Source: a virus
Strand: one strand, 5' to 3'
DNA: 64,000 nt
Virus record (IMG/VR): IMGVR_UViG_3300031997_002780
Location: 1-64,000 of that record
Below, piece by piece: positions 6,271-15,683 of this stretch (within the stretch, counting starts at the first letter, position 1; each line of letters opens with the position of its first letter). Position numbers and translations under genes: made by a program. Under the pieces are notes generated by a model. That model had not been told where the DNA came from, ran no database searches, and saw nothing but the letters and a program-made list of their open reading frames with translations.

Positions 6271-7290
6271 ATGAGTTTGCAGTTAGTTAAAGCTCAAAGA
6301 GCTAAAGCATATCTAAAGTTAGGAATGTCTGCACCATCCGGAGGAGGTAAAACTTTAAGTGCTATTTTTATAGCATATGGACTATTAAAACAAGCCCACC
6401 CCGAATGGAATGAAGTTGAAATTTGGGAACACATTGCAATCATCGACACCGAAAATGGTTCTGCTCAACTATATGTTGGCGGCGAATTCTATAATATTAA
6501 AATCGGTGTATACAATGTGGTTACTTTAACCGCCCCATTTGAAGCAGAAAAATACACTCAAGCAATTGACCTTTGCAGAGATGCGGGAATGGAGGTTTGT
6601 ATTATTGACTCCACAACCCATCTTTGGAGTGGTACAGGTGGTTTGCTAGAGCAACAAAATAATGCTGCAAAACGCGGTGGAAATAGTTATACTGCTTGGC
6701 GTGATATTACCCCTCAGCATAATCACTTTGTTGAGACAATGCTTCAAACCCCTATGCATATTATTGCAACCATGAGGTCAAAACAAGAATATGTACAGGA
6801 AAAAGATGCAAATGGTAAAACAAATATTCGTAAGGTCGGAATGGAACCTGAACAGCGCAAAGGTATGGAATATGAATTTACTATGTTCTTTGAAATTAAT
6901 AATGAACATGAAGCCTTTGGTGCTAAAGATAGAACAAGCCAATTTGACCAGAAAACTTTCAAAATCACCCCTGATGTTGGTAAACTAATGATGAAGTGGC
7001 TGGAGGGTGGTACAGATAAACCTGCCGAAATTGTAAAGGAATCTATTGAAAAAGCAGACCCTAAGAAAGCTTTAGACGGTGCTCATGAACAAGTTCTTGA
7101 AAAAATCAAGAAGCTTGGCGGTAGAGAAAATGCTGCCTTAATGGAACTCTTAAAAGAGAATACCCCTGACGGGAATGCAAATCCTAATAGCATTAAAGAT
7201 ATAAGAACTCTAACAGACTTGTTTATTAAGCTAGAGGACTTGGAAGCAAAAATGCAAGTAAAAACAGACGCAGAACTACAACCTGCATAA
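6271..7290 (+). CDS. RecA/Sak4-like recombination ATPase
   Basis: The 339-residue protein has a Walker A APSGGGKT at residues 21-28 and a Walker B-like VCIID at 109-113, followed by a long polar segment with PQHNHFV. Phage ATPases of this type (AAA_24/Sak4-like) are RecA-core proteins that load on single-stranded DNA and support annealing or strand exchange, usually beside an SSB. The SSB gene indeed follows 41 bases downstream. The C-terminal third is helical and may bind partners. AAGGAGATAC precedes the ATG. It is the first gene of the replication-recombination block. Assignment to the ATPase fold is firm; the exact recombinase subfamily is inferred. Confidence 0.8.
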   Translation: MSLQLVKAQRAKAYLKLGMSAPSGGGKTLSAIFIAYGLLKQAHPEWNEVEIWEHIAIIDTENGSAQLYVGGEFYNIKIGVYNVVTLTAPFEAEKYTQAIDLCRDAGMEVCIIDSTTHLWSGTGGLLEQQNNAAKRGGNSYTAWRDITPQHNHFVETMLQTPMHIIATMRSKQEYVQEKDANGKTNIRKVGMEPEQRKGMEYEFTMFFEINNEHEAFGAKDRTSQFDQKTFKITPDVGKLMMKWLEGGTDKPAEIVKESIEKADPKKALDGAHEQVLEKIKKLGGRENAALMELLKENTPDGNANPNSIKDIRTLTDLFIKLEDLEAKMQVKTDAELQPA

Positions 7291-7331
7291 TTAAATCAGA
7301 GACTAAAAAACAAAATTGGAGACTATAGAAA

Positions 7332-7739
7332 ATGGCTAATCAAGTACAATTGGTAATTTATGAAGGATATTTAGTAAACAACCCCGAAATGCGTTACACC
7401 CCCAAAGGGCAAAATGTTACAAATTTTCGTATGGGTTCGAACAGTAGCTATAAGGATGCTGACGGAAACCAAGTAAAAGAAGTTACTTGGCTTAAGGTAA
7501 CTGTTTGGGGTAAACTCGGGGAAATCGTAAACCAATGGACAGAAAAAGGTTCACAGGTTATGGTGTTCGGGAAACTTCGTCCGGGCAAGAACGGTTCACC
7601 TGAAGTTTATAATCTGAAAGACGGTACACCCGCAGCATCTTATGAGATTACTGCTAGAGATGTTCGTATTTTAAAGGGCAAGCAAGGTGCTCCTGTAGAA
7701 AATGGTGTCCCCGATAATGACGAAGAACTTCCATTCTAA
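7332..7739 (+). CDS. ssb: Single-stranded DNA-binding protein
   Basis: A 135-residue SSB. The OB-fold pattern is clear: an N-terminal strand with GYLVNNPEMRYTPKGQNVTNFRMG, then TWLKVTVWGKLGEIVNQWTEKGSQVMVFGKL near residues 55-85, and the acidic DNDEELPF tail that recruits replication and repair partners in bacterial SSBs. It coats single-stranded DNA during phage replication and probably works with the adjacent RecA-like ATPase. Length is shorter than the E. coli protein (about 178) but normal for phages. GGAGAC lies upstream of ATG. Confidence 0.95.
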   Translation: MANQVQLVIYEGYLVNNPEMRYTPKGQNVTNFRMGSNSSYKDADGNQVKEVTWLKVTVWGKLGEIVNQWTEKGSQVMVFGKLRPGKNGSPEVYNLKDGTPAASYEITARDVRILKGKQGAPVENGVPDNDEELPF

Positions 7740-7761
7740 ATAAATAGATAAAAAAATAGAA

Positions 7762-7799
7762 AACGAGAGATTGTTTGTGTAATCAGGCAATCTCTCGTT
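7762..7799 (+). terminator. Stem-loop after ssb
   Basis: AACGAGAGATTG (7762-7773) and CAATCTCTCGTT (7788-7799) form a perfect 12-bp stem with a 14-base loop. The downstream U-run is poor (CTTTC), so it may attenuate or process the transcript and stabilise the upstream ssb mRNA rather than stop it completely. Confidence 0.65.
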
Positions 7800-7820
7800 C
7801 TTTCAGGAGAAATAAATCAT

Positions 7821-8642
7821 ATGAGATTAACTGATTATATTAAAGGTTTAGGACGGGTAGTTGCTTTTTATCCAAATTTAAAAAAAATAACAAATTCTAC
7901 TGTTGCCAGCATTTTGCTTTGTCAGCTTTTATATTGGACAGATAAGACTAATGATGGCTGGATTTATAAAACTCATTATGATTTAGAAGAAGAAACGGGT
8001 CTTACTCTTTATGAGCAAAAAACAGCCAGACAAGTATTAATCGATTTGGGAATTATTGATGAGGAGTATAGAAGATTAGAACACAAAATTCGTTTTAGAA
8101 TAAATCAAACAATATTAGATGATTTATGGGAAAAAGAGAATCATGTTTATACAGGAAAAGAAGAACCTGTAAGTTTAAGTGATTATAGGGAACCCGGAAT
8201 AATCATACCTTATAAACAAACTGAAAATCGTCTTTCTGTTGAAAAACAAGAAAATAAAGATATGATGGATGGAATGTTATTCTACCAATCTAGTTCCCCG
8301 GGTGCTAAAAAAGAAACAGTTAAGAACGCAATCATGGATAAGATAGAAACAAAACTTCATATCAACGTAACAGGTAAAAAGTGGAAAGAATTTATTGAAT
8401 ACGCATATGGTCGTCAAGAAAGGCATGGGGAGCCAATTGATAGATTTATTGATTGGATGCTAAAAAACAATCCAAATTCTACATATTGGACACCAGAAAG
8501 ATTTCAAATGCTTTACCCACAAGCTTTTACAGATGACCAAAATAAGCCAAAAGAAAACTTTGCTGCACCCTTACCTCCTCGTGAGGAAAAAGAACTTGCA
8601 CCAATGCCAGATGAATTAAAGCGTAAAAGAAATTTAACTTAG
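7821..8642 (+). CDS. Winged-helix replication protein (DnaD/initiator-like)
   Basis: The 273-residue protein begins with a winged-helix domain: VASILLCQLLYWTDK, DGWIYKTHYDLEEETGLTLYEQKTARQVLIDLGIIDE, a pattern typical of phage replication initiation or replisome-organiser proteins. The middle is linker-like, and the C-terminal part near residues 170-225 (KWKEFIEYAYGRQERHGEPIDRFIDWML) could be a DnaD-like helicase-loading helix set. The position directly before the primase-helicase gene supports a role in origin recognition or helicase loading. CAGGAGAAATAAATCAT precedes the ATG. Specific origin binding is not shown by the sequence. Confidence 0.65.
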   Translation: MRLTDYIKGLGRVVAFYPNLKKITNSTVASILLCQLLYWTDKTNDGWIYKTHYDLEEETGLTLYEQKTARQVLIDLGIIDEEYRRLEHKIRFRINQTILDDLWEKENHVYTGKEEPVSLSDYREPGIIIPYKQTENRLSVEKQENKDMMDGMLFYQSSSPGAKKETVKNAIMDKIETKLHINVTGKKWKEFIEYAYGRQERHGEPIDRFIDWMLKNNPNSTYWTPERFQMLYPQAFTDDQNKPKENFAAPLPPREEKELAPMPDELKRKRNLT

Positions 8643-8658
8643 ACTATAGGAGTAAATT

Positions 8659-10944
8659 ATGGCAAGCATGTTAGATGAGGCGCTAGAATACGCTCGTCGT
8701 GGCTGGAAAGTTTTTCCATGTCGAGAAAAACCCGGTGCAAGTTTTATTAAAAACGGTGAAATTATAACCCCGCAAGAAAAAACCCCTTATATTGCGGGTG
8801 GATTAAATAATGCAAGTATTGATGAAAATCAGATTACAGCATGGTGGACAACATGGAAAGATGCACTAATTGGTATTAATGCTGGCGAATCTGGTTTATT
8901 TGTGCTTGATATCGATAAAAAACATGTTAATGGGTTGGATACCTATAATACGTGGAATATTAATGATTCAGCAGGGCTTCAATCAATTACACCATCCGGG
9001 GGTATGCATATCATCTTTACGGGTACTGGAAAATCTAGTACTAATGGTAAGACAGGTATCGATACTCGTGGTACGGGAGGTTATTTTATTGCACCTCCAA
9101 GCAAAATTCTAGAAGGTGAATATACAGGTGAATATAAACGCTTTAATGATTGGAGCAACCCTCCCGGAATTATTCCCGATGGTTTAATGGGAAAATTATT
9201 TCCCGAAAGCACCATAGAATATGTGCGTGGTAGTTCTACCCCTGCTGTTGATGGAATAAAGAAAAAACTAAGTAGAACAACTAGTGATTTTATGACTCTC
9301 GGGGCTATGCCGGGAGAAAGAAATAGTAAGTTATATAATGCTGCCTGTGATTTTGTAGGTTGCGGTTATACGCGAGAAGAAACCAAGGGATTTTTATTTC
9401 CTATAGTTGAAAGAATGGAATTATCAAACTCTGAATTTGAAACAGTACTAGAGCATGCTTATTCTAAACCCCGTACTCCCTCTATCCCCGACTCTATTCA
9501 AGAAAAAATTATGGAGGGTGGAAAAGATGTTGCTAGTAAAATTACTTTTGAAGAACAAGCAATTATGGAAAATGCTGTACTTGCTTGTATGATGTTGGAT
9601 AATACATCTATTCCTGTTATACAAGATATTTTAAATTTCGATGATTTTCGTGTAGTTAAGAATAGAATTATCTATCGTACAATTAATCGTATGTACATGT
9701 CTGGTATGCGAGTTGACCATTTAACTGTTGCTAGTGAAGTAGAAAAAGAAACCGATAAAGTTTCCTTAGATGATGTTTCTAAATTAACCAGTTTGTATTT
9801 TGTCAATACCGATAATGCAACAACTTATGCTGATATTATTAAAGAAAAATCATCTTTGCGTAAGCTGGAATCATTACTAGACAACAAGGAAAAATATATT
9901 AAAGGTAATTTAATTGAGAGTATTAGTACTTTAGAAAAAGATGTAGCCGATATTGCTTTGGGAAGTGGGATTAGGTCTACCGCAGTATTAAACTCTTCTC
10001 AAGCTACTGAACTAGTTACTCAAAGAACCGAAATGATGATGAGCGGTCAAATTGAACAATTAAAAATTGGATTTTCTGATTTTGATTATCATGTGGGTGG
10101 GTTTTATTCAGATGAGTTGGTTATGTGCGCCGCTCGCTCGGGAGATGGCAAGAGCGCCTTTATGCTAAGTGTTTTAAATCATGTTTCAATTATACAGGGA
10201 AAACCAGCCGTTATATTTTCTTTAGAAATGTCTACCCATGAATCAATTTGTCGTCTTATTTGTCAGTTAACAGGGATAGCTTATAAAGATGTATATCAGG
10301 GAAAAATGAGTACTGATGAGTGGAAAGAGTATAGGATTGCTATGGAAAGAATTGCCAATAGTCCCTTATACTTTGACGATGGCTTCGGTATGACTGTACC
10401 AGAAATTCGTTCTAAAGTTAGAAAACTGATGGACAAAGGTTTGGTTCTAATTGGAATTGACCAATTAGAACAAATTAAAGGGCATGATGGTATATCAGTC
10501 GCAGAACAATATAACAAAAATGCTTATGATATTAAAAACATGGCTAAAGAATTTAATGTCCCTATTCTTTTGAACCATCAATTGAATAGGAACATAGCAG
10601 ATAGGAAATTAAAGAATGTACAACCTATAACCGCCGATTTGAATCAGGCAGGAGAAAAAGCTCCTGACCAAGTTCATATTATATTGCATAATAGAGACGA
10701 AAATAATAAAATTATGCAATCAAAAATTCAGATTATTAAAAACAGAAATGGTCCAACAATCGATTATCCAGTTATTTTTGTGGGTACAAGAATGTTGTTT
10801 TCTAATCCTACAAAATCCGAAGATAAAATTCCATTTAAGAATAAAGCTGTCGATGAAGAATATACTAGCGATAACCCTTATCAAGATTCACTTAATGCGC
10901 AAGCAGATAGTGCTCCTTGGTGGTCAAAGAAAGAAGATAAATAA
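8659..10944 (+). CDS. PrimPol-DnaB primase-helicase fusion
   Basis: The 761-residue protein joins three domains. Residues about 5-170 are an archaeo-eukaryotic-type primase/polymerase: VLDIDKKH supplies Asp84 and Asp86, GGMHIIF supplies His117, and DTRGTGGYFIAPPS completes the signature. Residues about 297-400 match the DnaB N-terminal helical domain (AIMENAVLACMMLD...). Residues about 470-720 are a DnaB RecA-like helicase, with Walker A ARSGDGKSA near 493-501, Walker B LIGIDQLEQI and the arginine-rich NRNGPT segment. It would unwind the fork and make primers in one chain. Most phage PrimPols pair with SF3 helicases, so a DnaB partner is less common. It overlaps the next gene by TAATG. Confidence 0.9.
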   Translation: MASMLDEALEYARRGWKVFPCREKPGASFIKNGEIITPQEKTPYIAGGLNNASIDENQITAWWTTWKDALIGINAGESGLFVLDIDKKHVNGLDTYNTWNINDSAGLQSITPSGGMHIIFTGTGKSSTNGKTGIDTRGTGGYFIAPPSKILEGEYTGEYKRFNDWSNPPGIIPDGLMGKLFPESTIEYVRGSSTPAVDGIKKKLSRTTSDFMTLGAMPGERNSKLYNAACDFVGCGYTREETKGFLFPIVERMELSNSEFETVLEHAYSKPRTPSIPDSIQEKIMEGGKDVASKITFEEQAIMENAVLACMMLDNTSIPVIQDILNFDDFRVVKNRIIYRTINRMYMSGMRVDHLTVASEVEKETDKVSLDDVSKLTSLYFVNTDNATTYADIIKEKSSLRKLESLLDNKEKYIKGNLIESISTLEKDVADIALGSGIRSTAVLNSSQATELVTQRTEMMMSGQIEQLKIGFSDFDYHVGGFYSDELVMCAARSGDGKSAFMLSVLNHVSIIQGKPAVIFSLEMSTHESICRLICQLTGIAYKDVYQGKMSTDEWKEYRIAMERIANSPLYFDDGFGMTVPEIRSKVRKLMDKGLVLIGIDQLEQIKGHDGISVAEQYNKNAYDIKNMAKEFNVPILLNHQLNRNIADRKLKNVQPITADLNQAGEKAPDQVHIILHNRDENNKIMQSKIQIIKNRNGPTIDYPVIFVGTRMLFSNPTKSEDKIPFKNKAVDEEYTSDNPYQDSLNAQADSAPWWSKKEDK

Positions 10945-11741
10945 TGAGTGATTTTGGTTTTATAATTGAAAATATAAGATTTTCATATTCGTCTTTAACA
11001 ACATATTCTACTTGTCCCTACTCATTTCGCCTTACATACCTAGACAAATGTGATAGAATAAGCAATTTTTATGGGCAATATGGGAACCTGATTCATGATA
11101 CAATGTTTCAATACTTTGCAAGTAACTTAGATGTGTTTGAACTTTCTGGTTATTTTACAAGCAAATATGATACTGTAATGTTAGCACCCCCTCCAAGCTA
11201 TCCTATTGGTATGGAAGAAAAATATAAAGAAGCAGGTTTAGAATTCTTCGATAACTTTTCTTTTGATAAAGATTTGTATGATATAATTTTAAACGAAGAA
11301 AAACTAGAATTTGAATTTGATGAAGGTGCAATGTTTGTTGCTAAACCTGATTTAGTATTATTTGAAAAACCAACTGGAAAATTCCTTTTATATGATTATA
11401 AAACAGCCGCACCATTTAGGATAGATAAAAGAAGTGGACTTGAAACAGTTGATAATAAAAAGTTAGAAGGGTATTATAAACAAATGTACATTTATACTTA
11501 CGCTTTGCGTAATTATAAATTTACTCCAATAGATGAAATAGTTTTATGGTTTACCAGACCTGATAGAAAGGTCACAGTTCCTTGGAATGAAGATAAAGAA
11601 GAAGAATCTATTAACTGGTTACACAAAATGATTAGTAAAATAAGAAAAGATGAAAATTTCTTTCCTAACAATAGCAATAGTTATTTCTGTTTGAATTTGT
11701 GTTCAGTACGAGATTCCTGTGAATTTAAACCCGGGGTATAA
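10944..11741 (+). CDS. Cas4/RecB-like PD-(D/E)XK nuclease with Fe-S cysteines
   Basis: A 265-residue nuclease of the PD-(D/E)XK superfamily. SYSSLTTYSTCPYSFRL near residue 15 is the usual N-terminal helix; GNLIH, AKPDLVLF and YDYKTA supply the His, Asp and Asp-x-Lys catalytic residues; QMYIYTYAL is motif QxxxY. Four cysteines (Cys24, Cys249, Cys253, Cys259) match the Fe-S staple of Cas4, AddB and related 5'-3' exonucleases. It lies between helicase-primase and polymerase and probably trims DNA ends in replication or recombination. No CRISPR array or other cas gene is present, so this is not a Cas adaptation module. The upstream stop overlaps its ATG. Confidence 0.85.
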   Translation: MSDFGFIIENIRFSYSSLTTYSTCPYSFRLTYLDKCDRISNFYGQYGNLIHDTMFQYFASNLDVFELSGYFTSKYDTVMLAPPPSYPIGMEEKYKEAGLEFFDNFSFDKDLYDIILNEEKLEFEFDEGAMFVAKPDLVLFEKPTGKFLLYDYKTAAPFRIDKRSGLETVDNKKLEGYYKQMYIYTYALRNYKFTPIDEIVLWFTRPDRKVTVPWNEDKEEESINWLHKMISKIRKDENFFPNNSNSYFCLNLCSVRDSCEFKPGV

Positions 11742-14000
11742 ATGATTACTTATTGCTACGACATAGAATCTTTTCGGAATCTTTTCACAGCCACTTTTGT
11801 CAATGTTGAAGATGAAAGTGAAGAATATGTTTTCTATGTGGGTTTAGATAAAGAAGATTATTCTGATATTAAGAAATTTCTTAATCGGGAAATGGTTTTA
11901 ATTGGGTACAATAATCATTCTTATGATGACCCTATGTTGCGCTTTCTTATGTCGTATGAGGGAGATAAATTCGCTCTAGAATCATATAATCTTACATCTA
12001 AATTACTCGATGAAAATTTCAAGAACGATAAAGCAATATTGGCATTACGTTATCCAAGAAATGTTATTTATCCTTGGAAATCAATAGATTTAATGAAGAT
12101 ACTTGCTTTTGATAAATTAGGAATTTCTCTAAAACAGACCGCCATCAACTTAAAATGGTACAAAATTCAGGATATTCCTATTAGTCCATTCTCTACTGTT
12201 AATGTTAATCAACTACAGTCTGTCCTAGATTATAATAAAAACGACGTTTTAATCACTAAGAGATTGTATGAAGAAATAGCCCCAATCCGTCAATTACGTA
12301 CTGATTTAAGTACCCTTTACTCTATTGACTTGACATCTGCATCTGATTCAAAGATGGCTAATTTAATTCTAGAAAATATTTATTCTAATGAATTGAAAAT
12401 GGATATTCGAGCAGTTAGAGCTATGCGTACTCCTAGAGAAAAGGTTCTACTTGGGGAATGTGTTGCTAAGTTCGTGAATTTTCAAAGTCCCGAACTCAAA
12501 GAAATGTTAGAAAGAATTTCTGCAACTTATGTTTATAATTATAACAATTATAGATATTCTGAAACTGTTTATTTCGCAAACTGCAATTTTTCTTTGGGTA
12601 TCGGAGGTCTACATACTGAAGATTCCCCGGGAGTTTTCACTACTGATGAAAACTTTATTATTCAAGATATGGATGTTGCCAGCTATTATCCTAGTCTTAT
12701 AATTAATAATGGGTTTTATCCAGAACATTTGGGACCAAACTTTATTTCTGTTTTAAAGAAGATTACCGCAGAACGTTTACAAGCTAAAAAAGACAAAAAT
12801 AGAGTAAAAGCGGATGGTTTAAAGATTACAGTCAATTCTATCTTTGGTAAAATGGGTTCGGAACATTTTTGGCTTTATGACCCTAAAAAATTCTTGTCTA
12901 CTACCATTAGTGGTCAAATGGGGTTACTGATGTTGGTTGAGGGGATGTATTTAAATGGAATAGAAGTAATTAGCTCTAATACTGATGGTGTAGTATGCCG
13001 TATTCCTCGTAACTTAGAAAAAAGATACTATGAAGTTGCCCACGCTTGGGAGAAAGCAACTAATCTAGAATTAGAATTTACTGAATATAGAAAATATGTT
13101 AGACGTGATGTTAATTCATATATTACTGAGAAATCAGATGGTTATACAAAAGAAAAAGGCGCTTTTTTAAAAGAAGTAGACTTAAAAAAATCTTATCACA
13201 TGCCAATTGTGGCTAAAGCACTTCATGCTTACTTTATTAATGATGTACCTGTACGCAATACCTTGGAAAATTGCAAAGATATTATGGAATTTTGTATCTC
13301 TCAGAAAAGCGCCAAAACCTTTTCAATCGAACTCCATAAAGGGGGGCAAAATATAGAAAAATTACAAAAGACAAATCGCTTTTTTATTACTACTAAAGGC
13401 GGCGCTTTAATTAAAAGAGCAGAATTTACTAATAAACTAATTGGTTTATATGTTGGAAGACAAGTTCAAATTCTTAATGATTATGATGCTAAGATTCCTT
13501 TTGATGATTATCATGTAGATTTATCCTTTTACGAAAAAGAAGCAATGAAAATCATAGACGATATCGAACCAAAACAAATGATTTTGTTTGATTTGTCGTT
13601 TGAAGATTCTGGAAAGAAAACAAGATTTGAAATTCCAGCAAGAATAAAACCCAAAGAAGAAAAAAATGCTACTTCTAACGATATAAATAAGCTAGGTAAA
13701 AATCAGTTGATTAAACGAATAGAGGCAATTGTTGAAAATAATCAAAAAATTGATGGAGTAGACCCCCGTTATGTTTATATAGATGCTTTTAATATAAAAT
13801 CAATGACAGCTATTGTTTATTGTTTAGCTAAAGGGGTAAGACAACCCATTCTTATAGATAAACAAGCTTATAAAAAAGCCAAGATAGAAATAGGGCAAAT
13901 AGTCTATTGTAATAAATTTGAAAAGAAAGAAGGTCTCTTTTCTATAGCGGATTATCGTATCACTGAGAAACTGGAGGAGATTGGTGAGAAGCTACTTTAG
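11742..14000 (+). CDS. Family B DNA polymerase with 3'-5' exonuclease
   Basis: A 752-residue replicative polymerase. The exonuclease domain shows YDIES (Asp7, Glu9; ExoI), an Asn/Asp ExoII NNHSYDD and a Tyr-x3-Asp ExoIII YNKNDVL. The polymerase domain has motif A DMDVASYYPS near residue 309, motif B KITVNSIFGKMG near 361 and motif C SSNTDGVV near 411, where the usual DTD is NTD followed by Gly. No terminal-protein gene is recognised in the window, so priming is presumably by the PrimPol. The ATG directly follows the previous stop, with GGGG as ribosome binding site. Just after its stop is a strong promoter. Confidence 0.92.
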   Translation: MITYCYDIESFRNLFTATFVNVEDESEEYVFYVGLDKEDYSDIKKFLNREMVLIGYNNHSYDDPMLRFLMSYEGDKFALESYNLTSKLLDENFKNDKAILALRYPRNVIYPWKSIDLMKILAFDKLGISLKQTAINLKWYKIQDIPISPFSTVNVNQLQSVLDYNKNDVLITKRLYEEIAPIRQLRTDLSTLYSIDLTSASDSKMANLILENIYSNELKMDIRAVRAMRTPREKVLLGECVAKFVNFQSPELKEMLERISATYVYNYNNYRYSETVYFANCNFSLGIGGLHTEDSPGVFTTDENFIIQDMDVASYYPSLIINNGFYPEHLGPNFISVLKKITAERLQAKKDKNRVKADGLKITVNSIFGKMGSEHFWLYDPKKFLSTTISGQMGLLMLVEGMYLNGIEVISSNTDGVVCRIPRNLEKRYYEVAHAWEKATNLELEFTEYRKYVRRDVNSYITEKSDGYTKEKGAFLKEVDLKKSYHMPIVAKALHAYFINDVPVRNTLENCKDIMEFCISQKSAKTFSIELHKGGQNIEKLQKTNRFFITTKGGALIKRAEFTNKLIGLYVGRQVQILNDYDAKIPFDDYHVDLSFYEKEAMKIIDDIEPKQMILFDLSFEDSGKKTRFEIPARIKPKEEKNATSNDINKLGKNQLIKRIEAIVENNQKIDGVDPRYVYIDAFNIKSMTAIVYCLAKGVRQPILIDKQAYKKAKIEIGQIVYCNKFEKKEGLFSIADYRITEKLEEIGEKLL

Positions 14001-14004
14001 ACCC

Positions 14005-14033
14005 TTGACAAAAATAGAAAAATGTGATATAAT
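14005..14033 (+). promoter_or_regulatory. Sigma-A-type promoter for the nucleotide-metabolism block
   Basis: TTGACA (14005-14010), 17-base spacer, TGA and TATAAT (14028-14033), starting five bases after the polymerase stop. Transcription should begin near 14040, giving a 16-base leader with GAAAGGA before the ATG at 14056. The spacing and extended -10 are the same as at 4256 and 5439. Confidence 0.85.
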
Positions 14034-14055
14034 ATATGACCCGAAAGGAAACTAC

Positions 14056-15063
14056 ATGGCACAAACTTTTGAATTTGATGAAATACAATATTATAATTTT
14101 GAACAAGGGTTAGACTATGATGACGTTTTAATAAAACCCATTTTATCTAAAGTTAATCATAGAGAAGATGTTGATATTTCTGTAAAATTATCAGATACAC
14201 TAACATTGGAATTTCCTTTATTGGCAAGTCCAATGCGAGGAATTGTCGATGCTTCTTTTTGTATAAAATTAGCGGAACTGGGAGGTTTAGGGATTCTTCA
14301 TCGTTTTTATGATACAGACGAAGAATGGTTTTCGGAAATAAAAGAAATTTCTAAAGCAAAACAATATGGATTATCTATAGGTTATAACGACGATGTTTAT
14401 AAAAAAGTTTTAGAATATGAGCCAGATATATTGGTTATAGATATTGCAAATGGCTATACAGAATCTATTGCAAAATTCTGCTTGAAAGTAAAAGAATATA
14501 TCATAAATAAAAAATATAAAACTTTACTGATGTCAGGAAACGTAGCGACAAGCAAAGGTGTTTCCCAATTAGAAGAAAATGGGGTGGATATTGTTCGTGT
14601 TGGGATTGGTTCAGGAGGACTTTGCTCAACTCGTAATGTTACTGGAATTGGAATTCCCCAAATTACAGCATTGCTAGATTCTTCTAGATATAGCAATGCT
14701 TTTATTGTCGCAGACGGGGGAATTAAAAACAGCGGAGATGCAGTAAAATCATTTATAGGAGGAGCAGATTTATGTATGGCGGGTAGTTTATTTGCACAGA
14801 CTTTTGAAAGTCCAAATGATTATAAAATTTTTGGTATGGCTAGTAGAGAATTAATGGAACTTAAACATACGCAGATTAAATCAGTGGAAGGATTTTCTAA
14901 GATTATAGAAAAAACAATGTCTTTAAAACAATTTGTTGATGAGTTTACTTGGGGCATAAAAAGTGCCGGAACATATTTGAGCGCCTATAATATTGGTGAA
15001 ATTAGAAAAAACGGTTCTTTTATTCTTACCGGAAAAAATTCTATAAAGAAAGAGTATTCATAA
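14056..15063 (+). CDS. GMP reductase/IMP dehydrogenase-family protein
   Basis: The 335-residue TIM-barrel protein carries the family signature GIGSGGLCSTRNVTGIG, with the catalytic loop Cys near residue 189 that forms the covalent purine intermediate. YDDVLIKP near the N-terminus, ADGGIKNSGDAVKSFIGGAD and MAGSLFAQT (phosphate site) are also conserved. No CBS domains are present and the length matches GMP reductase (about 330-350) better than IMP dehydrogenase, but which reaction runs is uncertain. It would change the balance of purine nucleotides during infection. The start is the ATG after GAAAGGA; the frame extends upstream to 13981 but overlaps the polymerase and the promoter. Its stop overlaps the HNH gene (TAATG). 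Confidence 0.85.
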   Translation: MAQTFEFDEIQYYNFEQGLDYDDVLIKPILSKVNHREDVDISVKLSDTLTLEFPLLASPMRGIVDASFCIKLAELGGLGILHRFYDTDEEWFSEIKEISKAKQYGLSIGYNDDVYKKVLEYEPDILVIDIANGYTESIAKFCLKVKEYIINKKYKTLLMSGNVATSKGVSQLEENGVDIVRVGIGSGGLCSTRNVTGIGIPQITALLDSSRYSNAFIVADGGIKNSGDAVKSFIGGADLCMAGSLFAQTFESPNDYKIFGMASRELMELKHTQIKSVEGFSKIIEKTMSLKQFVDEFTWGIKSAGTYLSAYNIGEIRKNGSFILTGKNSIKKEYS

Positions 15064-15683
15064 TGGAATTCCATGATAAAAAATTTTTAATACCGGATAA
15101 AGATTTGATTAATAAAAAATTTGGTAAATGGACCATATTAAAAAAGGCAGGACAGAGCAAAGACGGATGTTCGTATTGGTATTGTAAATGTGATTGCGGA
15201 ACTGAAAGAGCAGTTAAAGAATATAATCTGCTTCTCGGTAAAAGTAAATCTTGCAGAAAATGCTCAATCAATCATCGAAAAGAATACCCGCCCCTTAAAA
15301 GAGGTAGACAAAGAAAACCTGATGGGATTGCGTGTCGTAATCATGTTTATTATGAATATAAAAGACGTGCCATCAAGAAATGGGGTGCTTTTAAATTAAC
15401 AGAAGATGAATTTATATATTTAATATCTGGCAATTGTTATTATTGCGGAAAAGAACCAAATAATATTAAAAAAAGTCTTAGTAATAGCGGAGATTATACT
15501 TATAACGGAATAGACAGAATAGATAATACTAAAGGATATAATGTTGATAATTGTGTATCGTGTTGCGAAACTTGCAACAGAGCGAAATTAAAAATGACCA
15601 AATTTGATTTTTTAGAATGGGTAGATAAAGTATATATTCATCAGCACAAATTAACTGACCACGCAATTAAAAAAGGATTATAA
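15063..15683 (+). CDS. HNH homing endonuclease
   Basis: A 206-residue free-standing endonuclease. The N-terminal part (NKKFGKWTILKK, CKCDCG, CRKC) is the zinc-binding start seen in many phage HNH proteins. The HNH core near residues 120-180 shows CYYCGKEP, GIDRIDNTKGY and DNCVSCCETCNRAK, giving two Cys pairs and the catalytic Asp-Arg-Asp segment. Its start and stop overlap both neighbours by TAATG, so it was inserted without disturbing the operon. It is a selfish element and may spread by cutting related genomes lacking it. Confidence 0.88.
   Translation: MEFHDKKFLIPDKDLINKKFGKWTILKKAGQSKDGCSYWYCKCDCGTERAVKEYNLLLGKSKSCRKCSINHRKEYPPLKRGRQRKPDGIACRNHVYYEYKRRAIKKWGAFKLTEDEFIYLISGNCYYCGKEPNNIKKSLSNSGDYTYNGIDRIDNTKGYNVDNCVSCCETCNRAKLKMTKFDFLEWVDKVYIHQHKLTDHAIKKGL

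Noticed and set aside
13981-14055. Upstream extension of the GMP reductase-like gene to a TTG at 13981
   Set aside because: It overlaps the polymerase end and runs through a consensus promoter; the ATG at 14056 has a ribosome binding site and begins with the family's normal N-terminus.
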